Assembly (NCBI RefSeq): GCF_004355185.1
Contig: NZ_CP037922.1
Coordinates: forward strand, 3,256,001 to 3,320,000
Source of the DNA: Hymenobacter radiodurans
GTDB taxonomy: Bacteria > Bacteroidota > Bacteroidia > Cytophagales > Hymenobacteraceae
DNA length: 64,000 nucleotides
Direction of reading: 5' to 3'
Shown here: in pieces, positions 1-9,709 of the stretch
Position numbering within the stretch: the first letter of the stretch is position 1
Layout of the letters: each line of letters begins with the position of its first letter
The notes under the pieces: generated by a model
The model's database searches: none
What the model saw: the letters and a program-made list of their open reading frames with translations, nothing else
Told to the model about the DNA's origin: nothing
Translations under genes and position numbers: made by a program

Positions 1-12
1 TCTGCATGACGG
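1..12. repeat. Partial copy of the GTCATGC intergenic repeat, cut by the window edge
   Basis: The first bases read tctgcatgacgg. This matches the right-hand end of the inverted repeats near 11.4 kb and 19.3 kb (ctctgcatgacg). Only this half-site is visible because the window begins here, so the match is short and could be chance. Confidence 0.4.
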
Positions 13-111
13 TCAATGGTATAGTACAACCACTGTTTGGTGTGACGGTTATTTACAACCAGACGGCGTTAATATGGGCGCCTTTACATCGACTGTTTTA
101 CTAAATACCCC

Positions 112-960
112 CTACCGAATAGTTAAATCTTCCTTCCGAATCCAGCCGGTTGTTTTCACCTTTTCCCAGTTGATGAACGTGGCGAAAACTGCTGCTTCGG
201 ACGAGTCGCTGAGCGTCATTTTATCGCCGCGAATGCAGAAGGCACGGCGGCGCTGGGTCAGGTCGGGCGAGTCGTAGAAGTAGGTTGTATCCACGCGCAC
301 GGTACCGGTGGTGGCAACCTGCCGTACAGCACCAGCAGAATTACTTTTTGGTATCGCAGCTGTTACGGGCTTTTTAGATTGGGTAGGTGCGGGCTCCGGT
401 GCAGGGCGACTGGTTGAAGTAGCGCGGGGAGGCGTGGACTTCGCCACGGTTTTGCTAAGCTGCACCTCCGTTTTTTTCAGCCAGCCTGCCACTGGGTCGC
501 CGTCGGAATTGAAATAGCGGGTTTTGATAAAATTGCCACTCTCTCCTTCCGCATACACAATATCGCCCCGCAATACGTACTTACCGGTGGAGCTATTCAC
601 ATCGGGTTTGGAATGAAAATAGGCTCTGGCGGGCAGAACTTTAAATGCCCCGGACAGAGGTTTAGTGCTCGCTTGTACAGGCGGCTCCTGTGTTTCATCC
701 GCCGGAATTACAGACCCTAAGCGAGGCGATATTTCCTTTGGAGTATCCGGAACGGAGACGGCAGGTGGTGGCAGCTTCGTGCTAGCCATTGGTGCTTCAG
801 AACTTCGTTGGGCGCTGCTTTTCTTCGAGAGCCAATAGGTTGAGCTCGCCACAACTAGGAATAGCGCAGCCAGCAGTAAGTAAGTCCGGCCTGTGCGCGG
901 GCGACGGGCCGCCACGCGCCGGCTTGCATAAAAATGTCCCGATTGTGCTTGGTTGTTCAT
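112..960 (-). CDS. Membrane-anchored protein with two SH3-like domains
   Basis: A 282-residue protein of unknown specific function. The N-terminus is short and basic (residues 1-25), followed by one hydrophobic segment (about 27-45), so most of the chain should lie outside the cytoplasm. Two regions resemble bacterial SH3 domains. One spans about residues 105-170 (ARAYFHSKPD, then GDIVYAEGESGNFIKTRY and GWLKK). The other spans about 215-282 (TTYFYDSPD, then INWEKVKTTGWIRKEDL). They are joined by a Pro/Ala/Ser/Thr-rich linker of a kind common in extracytoplasmic proteins. SH3-like domains of this type often bind peptidoglycan, but nothing here fixes the ligand. It is transcribed away from the neighbouring NmrA-like gene's upstream side on the same strand, with about 100 bp between them. 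Confidence 0.75.
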   Translation of the reverse strand: MNNQAQSGHFYASRRVAARRPRTGRTYLLLAALFLVVASSTYWLSKKSSAQRSSEAPMASTKLPPPAVSVPDTPKEISPRLGSVIPADETQEPPVQASTKPLSGAFKVLPARAYFHSKPDVNSSTGKYVLRGDIVYAEGESGNFIKTRYFNSDGDPVAGWLKKTEVQLSKTVAKSTPPRATSTSRPAPEPAPTQSKKPVTAAIPKSNSAGAVRQVATTGTVRVDTTYFYDSPDLTQRRRAFCIRGDKMTLSDSSEAAVFATFINWEKVKTTGWIRKEDLTIR

Positions 961-1063
961 GCTACGGATAGGTGAAGGCTAGATACCGGCTCCGTACTGT
1001 TTACGTAGTTTTTTTGCTTCGGGAAGCTTTTTGGCAGTTGCCAGCCGAAGAATTATCTGGGGC

Positions 1064-2007
1064 TTAAGCAGGTGTCAGCTCCCGATCTGCCAGTACCTCG
1101 CGCACGGGGGCCCAGCGAATATCGGGGTAGCGGGCATTGTCCAGGGGTTCCAGCTTCGGTAGGCCACTGAACATGTTGTGCAGGTACTGCATGCCTTGCC
1201 AGGGCGGAAATACGTCGTCGCTCGTGGGCATGAGGGCTTTGGTCACCTTAATCATGGTACCAAAAGCGCCCAGGCCACCTACCCGGAACAACCGAAATTG
1301 CTCGCCCGTAACGGCGCTGGCTACTGCCTGCAAGCCGCGGATAGTGGCCACTTCACCAGCCACGCGCAAAAACCGGGGCGTAGTATCATCGAGGGCAGCG
1401 GCGGCGGTGAATGCGGCAGTGTCTTGGGTGGTGGTGAAGTCCAGCGCCTGATCTGCGTTGCCCCAATAAACAACCCGCTTAAACTTAAACAGGATAACCG
1501 GCGCCTGCCCCGTCAGCAAATCGGTGAACATGCCGTTCAGAATGGAAGTAGCCCGAATATGTGCCTTGTCGAGCCGCTCGGCGAACTCCCGGCGCAGATC
1601 GAGGTTGCGGTTGGAGCCCGGAGCCAGCTTGGTGTAGTCAATGCAATAATCTGAAGGGATGAAGCGCGGAACGCCGGCCGCCACAGCCGCTTCGAGCAGG
1701 CGCGTCTGCATCTCCACAATTACCTCCCGCAGCCCCGACACAGCCGAGACCACGCAGCTCGCGCCAACGCACGCTTTCGTCAGGTCCGCTACCTTGTTAA
1801 AATCAACTTCGATAACAGCGGCTCCCTGCTCGCGCAAGGCCGCCACGGCGGGGGCGGCGCTGCCGGCCCGAACCAGCGCCCGCACATTTGCCCCCCGCAG
1901 CAGCAAGTGCTTCGCAATTCGTCCCCAAGGTCGCCGGTGGCGCCAGCAAGCACTATTGTTTTTTGAGCGCTAGTGCGGGTAGTATTCTCTGTCGTTGATG
2001 CTGCCAA
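1064..2007 (-). pseudogene. NmrA-family NAD(P)-binding oxidoreductase, frameshifted near its start
   Basis: The product resembles NmrA/isoflavone-reductase-type atypical short-chain dehydrogenases, which carry an N-terminal Rossmann fold. The first frame reads TIVLAGATGDLG and then leaves the family pattern. The second frame reads KHLLLRGANVRALVRAG and continues to the stop. Adding one G to the run of four at 1923-1926 (C on the plus strand) restores GATGDLGGRIAKHLLL, the normal glycine-rich dinucleotide motif, and gives about 314 residues. No ATG precedes this motif in frame, so a TTG at 2007 is the best visible start. It is probably a functional gene carrying an assembly error. The substrate cannot be inferred. 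Confidence 0.75.
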
Positions 2008-2241
2008 AATGAGGGGATGAACTGGGTAAGGAAAATGGTAAAGCGGCCTGCGGAACCGGCGTTGGGGTTCAGCCAGATCAAACCCGATCGGCCAGGGTTG
2101 CTAATACAGGTACCAATGCCGGAAGGTTATTGACAGCCAGGAAAATAAGACTGGCATGCGCACAAAAAAGCCCCCCACCATCGACCATAGGGTCGGTATC
2201 TGCGTACGCTTCAGGATAAAATCTCACTAAACCCGGAACCG

Positions 2242-3257
2242 ATGAAACAAGTAGCTGCTGGCGTCAACCAGCTTCTCATTCAGCGCTTTGTCAACGTATA
2301 CTTTGTGGAGGCCGGCGCCCCCGGCGAGTGGGTACTGGTAGATACTGGACTGCCGGGCTCGGCCAAAACGATTATTGCGGCAGCTGACGAGCTATTTTAT
2401 CCCGGCACGCATCCCGAGGCCATTATCCTGACCCACGGCCACATGGATCACGCCGGCTCAGCTCAGGAGCTAGCTAACCATTGGCACGTGCCCATTCTGG
2501 CGCATCGACTGGAAATGCCTTTTCTGACGGGTAAAGCCGTGTACCCGCCTGCCGACCCGACGGTGGGGGGCTCTTTGGCTTTTGTCAGCCGTTTTTTTCC
2601 TCCCCAAACCTTTAATCTGACCGGAATTCACCCCCTGCCCGAGGGCGAGGAGGTACCGTATATGGCCGGCTGGCAATGCCTGCATGTGCCGGGGCACGCA
2701 CCGGGTCAGGTAGCGTTTTTCCGGGCTGAGGACAAAACGCTTCTCGGCGCCGATGCCTTTGCCACAACCGTCCACGACTCGGTGCCGTCGATCCTGCTGG
2801 GCATTCCCAAAATCAGTCGGGCTGGTACGCCCTTCAATTTTGATTGGGAAGCCACGCATGCCTCGGTCGTAAAGCTTTCGAATCTGGAGCCTCAGGCAAT
2901 CGGCTGCGGGCACGGTCCGGCAGTGCACGGCCCGCACGTGGCCAATGAGCTACGAGAGCTTGCGCTGCACTTCCCGGTGCCGCCTAAAGGCCGCTACGTA
3001 GACAATCCGGCCCGTACGGATGAGAATGGCGTTGAATTTATTCCCCTGCCCTACCTGATACGTTGCCAGCCCGCGCCGCTATGCTGGGCGGCGGAATAGC
3101 CCTGGCAACGCTGGCAGCGGTATTGCTCAGCAAACGTGATAGCAAGAAAGGAAAAGGCAAAAAGCAGAAGCGCAAACTAAAAGGCTACCGACCAGCCCCT
3201 GAAGCGATTCAGGAGCAGCCATTTCCTGATTATCCGTATAAAGAGAAGTACTACTAA
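2242..3257 (+). CDS. MBL-fold metallohydrolase with a C-terminal membrane tail (tail frameshifted)
   Basis: A metallo-beta-lactamase-fold hydrolase. Metal-binding motifs are visible: THGHMDHAG around residue 65, PGHAPGQ around 152 and a later GCGHGP. The continuous frame ends at 3099 after PLPYLIR. Immediately afterwards the -1 frame reads ARAAMLGGGIALATLAAVLL and then a lysine-rich tail ending at 3257. That is a single transmembrane segment with a cytoplasmic basic tail. One missing base near 3060-3064 joins the two parts (about 338 residues). Unlike the other frameshifts here, the site lacks a long homopolymer, so the exact position is uncertain. MBL proteins with such a hydrophobic C-terminus are familiar in this group from my general knowledge. 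The substrate is unknown. Confidence 0.8.
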
Positions 3258-3300
3258 CCACACAGCAACGGCGGGCCTTAGGTCCGCCGTTGCTGTGTGT
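3258..3300. terminator. Strong hairpin between convergent genes
   Basis: A 15-bp stem (ACACAGCAACGGCGG pairing with its complement) surrounds a short loop. It lies between the stop of the MBL-fold gene and the stop of the convergent DUF4097 gene. There is no long T-run, so it may act weakly in both directions. Confidence 0.65.
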
Positions 3301-3315
3301 AGTGCTCGGCCGTGC

Positions 3316-4122
3316 TTACTTCCCGGTCCGATCTATTTTAACGCCTCCATTGGTAGTCACGGCCTTCACCGGCGCGCCACCCTTGCCGAGAGTGGCAGCA
3401 ATTTCGCGGCCCAACATACCGTTTTTAGTGATGGGCAAATCTGCTTTTACGCCGCCTATAGAGGTACTGGTGGTAAGGCGGGCCGAGTAGTTTTGCGGTA
3501 CCTCCCATTTGATGCCGCCATTGGTAGTAGCTATGTCGAGGCCGGTACCGTCCCACTTGTCCCCCGTTAGTTTGATGTCGAGGCCGCCGTTGGTGGTGCG
3601 GCCTTTCACGTCGCCGCCTACGCCGGCCAACGATACGCCGCCATTCTTAGTCTCAAAGACGATGGTGCCACGCACGTCTTGCAGGCGAATACCGCCGTTA
3701 TTTGTGTTGAGCACCAGGCTGGTTTGCTGAGGAACAAATACCTCGTAGCTCACCGCCCACGTGTTATCGCCGGGAGCTTCGGCCCGCAGGGTGTTATTGG
3801 CCGTGCTGATGCGGATGGTAGGAATCTGCTGCCGGGCGGCGGCTTCAGTATCGCCCCAGGCCTGCACCACGGCCCGGATACGCACATCGGGCCCCGACCA
3901 GCCGCGCACGGTAATGCCGCCATTCTGCCGCCCATCGATGGTGAGCGTTTTGCCCCCCAGCGCGGGCATAGTAAGGTCACGGGTTTCGCAGATGCGCTTC
4001 GTGCGTTCGCCGCTGGAGTTGTTGTATTTGCCTTCGCAGGTAGAAGTAAAGGTGGGAGCCGTTTGGGCAGCGGCTGTCACAGCTGATAAGCTGAACAGAA
4101 ATGCGGTGAGCAAGCTTTTCAT
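3316..4122 (-). CDS. DUF4097-type secreted beta-repeat protein
   Basis: Starting at the ATG at 4122, the protein begins with a clear signal peptide (MKSLLTAFLFSLSAVTAAAQ) and is about 268 residues long. The mature part is a series of short beta-strand repeats with recurring NGGI/TNGGV motifs, the hallmark of the DUF4097/DUF4098 adhesin-like family. The reading frame extends nine codons upstream, but the second methionine places the signal peptide correctly. It lies about 90 bp downstream of the LytTR response regulator on the same strand. Members of this family are often found near regulators and envelope-stress genes, so co-transcription is plausible but not shown. The biochemical role is unknown. 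Confidence 0.85.
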   Translation of the reverse strand: MKSLLTAFLFSLSAVTAAAQTAPTFTSTCEGKYNNSSGERTKRICETRDLTMPALGGKTLTIDGRQNGGITVRGWSGPDVRIRAVVQAWGDTEAAARQQIPTIRISTANNTLRAEAPGDNTWAVSYEVFVPQQTSLVLNTNNGGIRLQDVRGTIVFETKNGGVSLAGVGGDVKGRTTNGGLDIKLTGDKWDGTGLDIATTNGGIKWEVPQNYSARLTTSTSIGGVKADLPITKNGMLGREIAATLGKGGAPVKAVTTNGGVKIDRTGK

Positions 4123-4212
4123 AGCAAGTGGAAAAGATTGGATTGACACGATTTCCCCATTGACAAGCCACGTTCCCGGAAGGCTGCATTGCGCACGACC
4201 TCCTTCGTCCTT

Positions 4213-4974
4213 CTACCCTAGCAAGGGTCGAAGCACATCCGCGTGGCCCCTACTCACGCGCACCGTGCGCCCGCCTTCCAGCGTGGCATAAAAGCCCCCC
4301 GAGCCGTCGCGCTCCAATTCGCGCACCGCGTCCAGCGCCACCAGCACCGACCGATGAATTCGCACAAACTTCTGCGGATCAAGGCGCTGCGCCAGCTGGC
4401 TGATTCCCAAATTGCTCAGGTGCTGCTGGCCGGTTCGGGTATGGAGCGTGGCGTAGTCGCCAGCTGCTTCTACCCAGCGAATATCCTGCACGGGCACCGC
4501 TATCAGTCGCGCACCCTGCGGCACAAACAGCCGGGCCGGATACGTAGGCGCCACAGCGGCACTGGGGGGCAATTTTGTTTCCTCCAGGCGCTGCAACAGG
4601 CGCGTCAGGGCGGCATCGGGGGCGGGCGCCTGAGCCAACACCCGCTCCACCGCCTGCCGAAACCGGGCGCGGTCGTAGGGCTTCAGCAAATAATCGACCG
4701 CGCCAGCTTCGAAGGCGCTGAGAGCGTATTGGTCGTAAGCAGTAGAGAAAATAACGCGCGGAATACAGTTTAGCTGAGTCAGCACCTCGAAGCCCGTGCA
4801 GCCTGGCATCTGAATATCCAGAAACAGCAGGTCGGGCTGATGCAGGCGAATGGCTTCCACGGCGCTCAGCCCGTCGGCGCACTCCCCCACAATGCTGATT
4901 TGGGGAAAGTCGGCGAGGTACTGACGGATGATGGTGCGGGCCGGGGCTTCGTCGTCGATGAGAAGAGTCGTCAT
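4213..4974 (-). CDS. LytTR-family response regulator
   Basis: A 253-residue two-component response regulator. The receiver domain spans residues 1-120, with the acidic pocket (IDDE, residues 6-9), the phospho-acceptor Asp53 in FLDIQMPG, and Lys98 in VDYLLKP. The C-terminal half (about 148-250) is a LytTR DNA-binding domain (RLIAVPVQDIRWVEAAGDYATLH by position, and FVRIHRSVLV). It follows the histidine kinase gene on the same strand with a 21-bp gap, so the two should form one operon. LytTR regulators usually bind paired direct repeats upstream of a few targets. I did not find a convincing site by eye. Confidence 0.93.
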   Translation of the reverse strand: MTTLLIDDEAPARTIIRQYLADFPQISIVGECADGLSAVEAIRLHQPDLLFLDIQMPGCTGFEVLTQLNCIPRVIFSTAYDQYALSAFEAGAVDYLLKPYDRARFRQAVERVLAQAPAPDAALTRLLQRLEETKLPPSAAVAPTYPARLFVPQGARLIAVPVQDIRWVEAAGDYATLHTRTGQQHLSNLGISQLAQRLDPQKFVRIHRSVLVALDAVRELERDGSGGFYATLEGGRTVRVSRGHADVLRPLLG

Positions 4975-4995
4975 AAAAAGAGTGCAGGTCTTCTC

Positions 4996-6165
4996 TTAGA
5001 AAGTGCTTTGTAGCGTAGCCTTGGTAGGAATTTCAATCGGTTCGGCCTCCTTCTGAGCGGGTGTTGCCGCAAGTTGAGCAGCTGCTGGCAGCGGCAGCAC
5101 AAAGCTGACTCGCATCCCGTGGGGGGCATTTTGGGTGATTTTTAACCCTGCCGACCCCAAAGCCAAAAGCCGGGCGTGGGTATTGCGCAGCCCTACCCCG
5201 GCGCTGGGCAGGAGTAGGTCAGACGGCACCTCCTTTATCCCAACGCCCGTATCGGCTACCTCCACGTGCAGCCCCGCGCTTACTCGGCTCACGTGTATCA
5301 GCACCATACCACCTGCCACGCTCGGCGCGAGCCCATGCCGCACCGCATTTTCTACCAACGGCTGAATCAGCATGGGCGGCAGCAGCTGCGTGTGCAGCGC
5401 TTCATCCACCTGAAACACCACACTTAGCCGCTCTCCAAACCGCGATTTTTCCAACTCCAGGTAGGAACGCAAAAAGCTAATCTCGTCGCCCAAAGGCAAT
5501 TGCTCCTGCCGCGAAGCTTCCAGCGCAAACCGAAATGTGTGCGCCAGTCGGGCAATCAGCTCGCGCGTAGTTTCCAGCTCCGGCGGCACCGAGGCACTGA
5601 TGGAGTTGAGCGTATTGAAGAGAAAATGCGGATTAATCTGCGCTTTCAGGGCCGATACTTCGCTTTGGTGCGCCTGGACCTGTAGCTGCTGCTCGCGCTG
5701 GCTTTGCAGGCGCAGCTGCTGGGTATAGCGAGCCACGTGGAGCAACCCAAACTGCACGCAGTAGAATAAGGCCGGAATGTACACGTCCCACACCCGCCCG
5801 TTGCCACCGATGCCGCTTTCGCCCAGCCAGTCCAATAATGCGTAGTAGCTCACAAACCACCCCGTAACCCACAACGGCCCTGCTACCAGGTGTACCAGCA
5901 GCTTAGTTGACCAGGCTGCTTTATCAAGAGGCGTGCGGAAAAATAGCCACCACACGGGCAGGGTCCAGAGGGCTTTCAGCGGATAGTCAAGCAGGAGTAC
6001 GCGGCGCAGGTATGAGGGAAAAGCACCCGGATCAAACTCCTGCGAAGCGTAGGCAATGGTAGCCGCATAGAACACCGCGAACACCACATAAAAGGCTAGA
6101 ATTGCCACCACGCTTCCTCGGCTGAAACGGGCGGGGGGCAAAGTAGCGATTGGCGAATAAGTCAT
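4996..6165 (-). CDS. LytS/YehU-type sensor histidine kinase
   Basis: A 389-residue membrane histidine kinase of the His_kinase family. The N-terminal 145 residues contain about four hydrophobic segments and no obvious extracellular sensor domain. A short coiled-coil (QQLRLQSQREQQLQVQ) leads to the phospho-acceptor box QINPHFLFNTLNSI. The ATPase domain follows with PLVENAVRHGL (N box), DTGVGI and GVGLRNTHARL. The C-terminal tail is Pro/Glu-rich and variable. It partners the LytTR regulator just downstream. The signal sensed is unknown. Confidence 0.93.
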   Translation of the reverse strand: MTYSPIATLPPARFSRGSVVAILAFYVVFAVFYAATIAYASQEFDPGAFPSYLRRVLLLDYPLKALWTLPVWWLFFRTPLDKAAWSTKLLVHLVAGPLWVTGWFVSYYALLDWLGESGIGGNGRVWDVYIPALFYCVQFGLLHVARYTQQLRLQSQREQQLQVQAHQSEVSALKAQINPHFLFNTLNSISASVPPELETTRELIARLAHTFRFALEASRQEQLPLGDEISFLRSYLELEKSRFGERLSVVFQVDEALHTQLLPPMLIQPLVENAVRHGLAPSVAGGMVLIHVSRVSAGLHVEVADTGVGIKEVPSDLLLPSAGVGLRNTHARLLALGSAGLKITQNAPHGMRVSFVLPLPAAAQLAATPAQKEAEPIEIPTKATLQSTF

Positions 6166-6235
6166 TAGTAACCTGATAAATAGGCAAGGTCAACTTACGA
6201 TTTTTTTGGACTCAGCACCCATTTTCCCAGCTTAT

Positions 6236-7372
6236 TTAAGGCAGCAGGGCCGCCAGCTTGGCGCTCAACTCCTCCTTCGGCATCGACTTGCCCAGTATGC
6301 GCCCCTGTGGGTCGAGTAGTAGAGTGAGCGGAATGGCCTGGGCCGCGTAGGCTGCTACGGCAGCACTTTTGAAGCCCCGCATATCAGACACTTGCACCCA
6401 GGGCAGATTATCAGTCGCAATAGCTTTGAGCCATCTTTCCTGCGACTCATCGAGCGAGACGCCATACACTTCAAACCCTTTGCTTTTGTACTGCTGATAG
6501 AGCTGCACCAAATGCGGATTCTGAGCCCGGCACGGCTTGCACCAAGAAGCCCAAAAATCAATCAGCACGTAGCGCCCCCGCAACGACGACAAGGCAACGG
6601 GCTGGCCATTGGGTGCAGGCAGTATGAGTTCGGGCGCCACCTGGCCCACAGCGGTAGCTGCTAGGGCTTTGCGGCGGGCCAGCAGTTCCTGCGTATAGGG
6701 CGAAGCAGGCTGCATTTGGTTAAATACGGAGGTCATCGAATCGACGAAAGCTTCATTCTGCGGCCCACCAACCAGACTCAGAACAGCGTACGGCGCTACG
6801 GCCGACGCCGGGTGTTGGCGCACTAGCTCGATGGTGCTAGTGGTCAGTTCAGCAGAGGCTGCTTCCCAGCGGGCGGGCGTCCAGTCCTGTAGCCGGATAA
6901 GTTCGGCGGTGCGGGCCGCACGGCGCGCCTGAGCCGTTACCAGTTGTTGCAGCACGGCCGCTTCCGCCGAGCCACTCACCTGTGCTGTACCCAGCAGGTT
7001 GGTGGCATCGGCTGTCATTCGCAGCGTAGTTTCGTTATCAAGAAACACTGGCATGGCCTCACCCAATGCACTCACGACCAACCAGTACACGGCCGGCGCC
7101 GGCAATTTGCCCCCCAGCCGAAAGCGCCCCTGCGTATCGACCACGGCCGAATCTACACGGAGGCTTTGGGCATTGGTGAGGTACACCTTCTGGCCCGCCG
7201 TCGCATTGAGCAGCGCCCCATTCACTTCGTAGCCAACGGCAACGGCTTTAGCCGGTAGTTGAGTGGGCGCTGAAGTTCGTTGGCAAGCAAGCAGGCTCAG
7301 CAACATTAGCAGCGACGCAATTCTCCGGGGCGAAACGAGCGTGGGGGGCTTTTTTTTCGACAGCAATAGCAT
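6236..7372 (-). CDS. TlpA-family thiol-disulfide lipoprotein (DUF4369-like plus thioredoxin domain)
   Basis: A 378-residue envelope protein. A lipoprotein signal is visible (SLLMLLSLLACQRT), so Cys about 30 is probably acylated. Residues 45-140 have the beta-rich pattern of DUF4369 (GYEVNGALLNATAGQKVYL). A helical middle region follows. The C-terminal third is a TlpA/AhpC-TSA thioredoxin fold with the redox pair in FWASWCKPCRAQNPHL and a cis-proline loop (QAIPLTLLLDPQG). This layout is common in Bacteroidetes and is thought to act as a periplasmic disulfide reductase. Its partner is unknown. The N-terminal codons include one of the recurrent GGGGGGCTTTTTT tracts. Confidence 0.9.
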   Translation of the reverse strand: MLLLSKKKPPTLVSPRRIASLLMLLSLLACQRTSAPTQLPAKAVAVGYEVNGALLNATAGQKVYLTNAQSLRVDSAVVDTQGRFRLGGKLPAPAVYWLVVSALGEAMPVFLDNETTLRMTADATNLLGTAQVSGSAEAAVLQQLVTAQARRAARTAELIRLQDWTPARWEAASAELTTSTIELVRQHPASAVAPYAVLSLVGGPQNEAFVDSMTSVFNQMQPASPYTQELLARRKALAATAVGQVAPELILPAPNGQPVALSSLRGRYVLIDFWASWCKPCRAQNPHLVQLYQQYKSKGFEVYGVSLDESQERWLKAIATDNLPWVQVSDMRGFKSAAVAAYAAQAIPLTLLLDPQGRILGKSMPKEELSAKLAALLP

Positions 7373-7527
7373 AGCGAAATCAGGTTAACGGCAGCAGAAG
7401 CAGTCAAACTTAACCGCCCTGATCTCCTTACTCGGGCAGTTTTCGACTATCAGCAGCAATAGCAGCTAAGTGGCAGCCGCTGCCGCTGAGTGGAAGCTAA
7501 ATGCACGCAGTTTCCGCAGGCTTGCAA

Positions 7528-7559
7528 TTTGCCCCCCGCCGGGCTTTCCGCTAACTTGC
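7528..7559 (+). promoter_or_regulatory. Putative Bacteroidetes-type promoter of yebC
   Basis: TTTG at 7528-7531 is followed after 20 bp by TAACTTGC at 7552-7559. This resembles the Bacteroidetes housekeeping promoter (TTTG, 19-23 bp, TAnnTTTG) with one deviation. It would give a leader of roughly 50 nt before the yebC ATG. The -33 TTTG is part of a recurrent TTTGCCCCCC tract. Confidence 0.5.
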
Positions 7560-7613
7560 GCCCATTCGGCGCCCCACCCTCGCGCGCCGTCGCACTAAGC
7601 ATCAATCACTACT

Positions 7614-8348
7614 ATGGGAAGAGCATTTGAATTTCGCAAAGGCCGCAAAATGAAGCGCTGGGACCGCATGTCCAAAGATTTCACCCGCATCGGCCGCGAA
7701 ATCGTGATGGCCGTGAAGGAAAGCGGCCCCAACCCCGACACCAACTCCCGCCTGCGAGCGGCCATGCAGAACGCCAAGGGCGTAAACATGCCCAAAGATC
7801 GCGTGGAAGCCGCCATCAAGCGGGCCAGCAGCAAGGAAGAGAAAGATTATCAAGAGGTTGTATATGAAGGCTACGCGCCCCACGGCGTGGCCATTGTGGT
7901 AGAAACCGCCACCGACAACCCTGTGCGTACCGTGGCCAACGTGCGCATGTATTTCAACCGCGGCAACGGCGCCCTCGGCACTGCGGGTTCCTCCGATTTT
8001 ACCTTCACCCGCAAAGGCGTATTCAAGCTAGCCGCCGAGGGCCTCGACCGCGACGAACTGGAGCTGGAGCTCATCGACTTCGGCGCCGAAGACATCTACG
8101 AGGATCAGGAGGAAGACGAGCATGGTAATGTGAAAGAGTTGATTGTGGTAGAAACTGCCTTCACCGACTTCGGCCAGATGCAAAAAGCCCTAGAAGAACG
8201 CCACCTCAACGTAGTCGGCGCCCAACTGCAACGCATTCCTAATACCACCGTCACGCTGGAAGGCGACGAGTTGGAAGAAGTAATGAACCTGATTGAGAAG
8301 TTTGAGGAGGATGACGACGTGCAGGCCGTGTACCACACGCTAGGCTAA
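7614..8348 (+). CDS. yebC: YebC/PmpR-family regulatory protein
   Basis: A 244-residue protein of normal family length. It starts MGRAFEFRKGRK rather than the usual MAGHSKW, as seen in one Bacteroidetes branch. Family features include NPDTNSRLRAAMQNAK, MPKDRVEAAIKRA and YEGYAPHGVAI. The C-terminal half is acidic. Members bind DNA as regulators. Recent work on the family also links some of them to translation through difficult (proline-rich) stretches. Which applies here cannot be decided. It is monocistronic, followed by a hairpin. Confidence 0.95.
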   Translation: MGRAFEFRKGRKMKRWDRMSKDFTRIGREIVMAVKESGPNPDTNSRLRAAMQNAKGVNMPKDRVEAAIKRASSKEEKDYQEVVYEGYAPHGVAIVVETATDNPVRTVANVRMYFNRGNGALGTAGSSDFTFTRKGVFKLAAEGLDRDELELELIDFGAEDIYEDQEEDEHGNVKELIVVETAFTDFGQMQKALEERHLNVVGAQLQRIPNTTVTLEGDELEEVMNLIEKFEEDDDVQAVYHTLG

Positions 8349-8377
8349 ATCGCAGCTTTGCTATCATCGCTTAGCAT

Positions 8378-8405
8378 TACGGGTCGCTCCACTGGGGCGA
8401 CCCGT
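8378..8405 (+). terminator. Hairpin downstream of yebC
   Basis: ACGGGTCGC and GGCGACCCGT form a stem of about nine pairs, 30 bp past the yebC stop. It is followed by a T-containing stretch (TGTGTTTTGG). Confidence 0.65.
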
Positions 8406-8503
8406 TGTGTTTTGGGAAGAGCCCGAATTATCATTAGGTTTAGCCGTATCGCAGAGCGCCTGATACGCCCTTCGTAACTCACTTTTCCAACCAACGCCAC
8501 CCT

Positions 8504-9570
8504 ATGCTACACCTGAAGAGAATAACGAGCGCTTGCCTGCTTTTCACTGGCCTCTTCAGCGCGGCCTGCTCTACGCCGGCCAAGGAGCAAGAAACAGCAG
8601 CGGCAGCGGCTACCAGCTACTTCCAGAGCAAGGAAACGGGCGTGCAGGACGGCGGCGTACGCATGATTCCGATTACGACGCCCAAGGGCAAGTTCAACGT
8701 CTGGACCAAGCGCGTCGGCAATAACCCGAAGATAAAGCTGCTGCTGCTCAATGGTGGCCCCGGCGCCACACACGAGTATTTTGAATGCATGGAAAGCTTC
8801 CTGCCGGCCGAGGGCATCGAGTTTATTTACTACGACCAGCTCGGCTGCGGCAACTCCGACAACCCCAAGGACACCGCCATGTGGAGCCTGCCGCGCTACG
8901 TGGAGGAAGTAGAGCAGGTGCGGCAAGCCCTGAATCTGAATAAAGACAACTTCTACCTGCTGGGCCACTCCTGGGGGGCATTTTGGCCGCCGAATACGCC
9001 CTCAAATACCAGGATAATCTGAAAGGTCTCATCATTTCCAACATGATGATGAGCGTGCCCGAATACGGCAAATACGCCGACGATGTGTTGGCCAAGCAGA
9101 TGAAGCCCGAGGTGCTGAAAGAAATCCGGGAGATTGAAGCCCGCAACGATTTCCAGAACCCGCGCTACATGGAACTACTGATGCCCAACTTCTACGTGGA
9201 GCACATCCTGCGCCTGCCGCTGGACCAGTGGCCTGAGCCCGTGAATCGCTCCTTCGCGAAGATGAACCAGTCGCTCTACGTGACCATGCAGGGCCCCAGC
9301 GAATTTGGCGTGTCGGGTAAGCTGCTCAACTGGGACCGGACGAAAGACCTACCCAAGCTCACCGTACCGGTGCTATCCATAGGTGGCAAACACGATACGA
9401 TGGACCCCGAGCATATGCGCCGTATTGCTATTAAGGTGCAGAATGGTACCGCTCTCATTTGCCCCAACGGCAGCCACATGAGCTTCTACGACGACCAGCA
9501 AACGTATATGACCGGCCTGATAAAGTTTATAAAGGGCGTGGATAAGGGAGAGAAAAAGGTCGCGCTGTAG
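8504..9570 (+). pseudogene. Proline-iminopeptidase-like alpha/beta hydrolase lipoprotein, frameshifted
   Basis: An alpha/beta hydrolase of the proline iminopeptidase (S33) type with a lipoprotein signal (LLFTGLFSAACS). The oxyanion region (LLNGGPGATHEYFE) and the nucleophile elbow GHSWGG are present, but the frame breaks exactly at the elbow. The first frame reads GHSWGAFW. Adding one G to the run at 8973-8978 gives GHSWGGILAAEYALKYQ, which continues to the stop at 9570 (about 355 residues). The acid Asp lies near GGKHDTMDP and the catalytic His in PNGSHMSFYDD. Repair requires only one base in a six-G run, so the gene is probably real and functional. The substrate is likely an N-terminal proline peptide or a related amide, by family only. 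Confidence 0.85.
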
Positions 9571-9709
9571 CTACTGACTCTTTCTAGATAGCACAATGAA
9601 GGCCATCTGGGTTTATTGTGTATGTATCAACTTATAGCTAGGTTTGAATGGCCATGTTTTGACTTGTGCTGGCCGCGGCGTTTATTCCTTCTCTCTATTA
9701 TTACATAAC

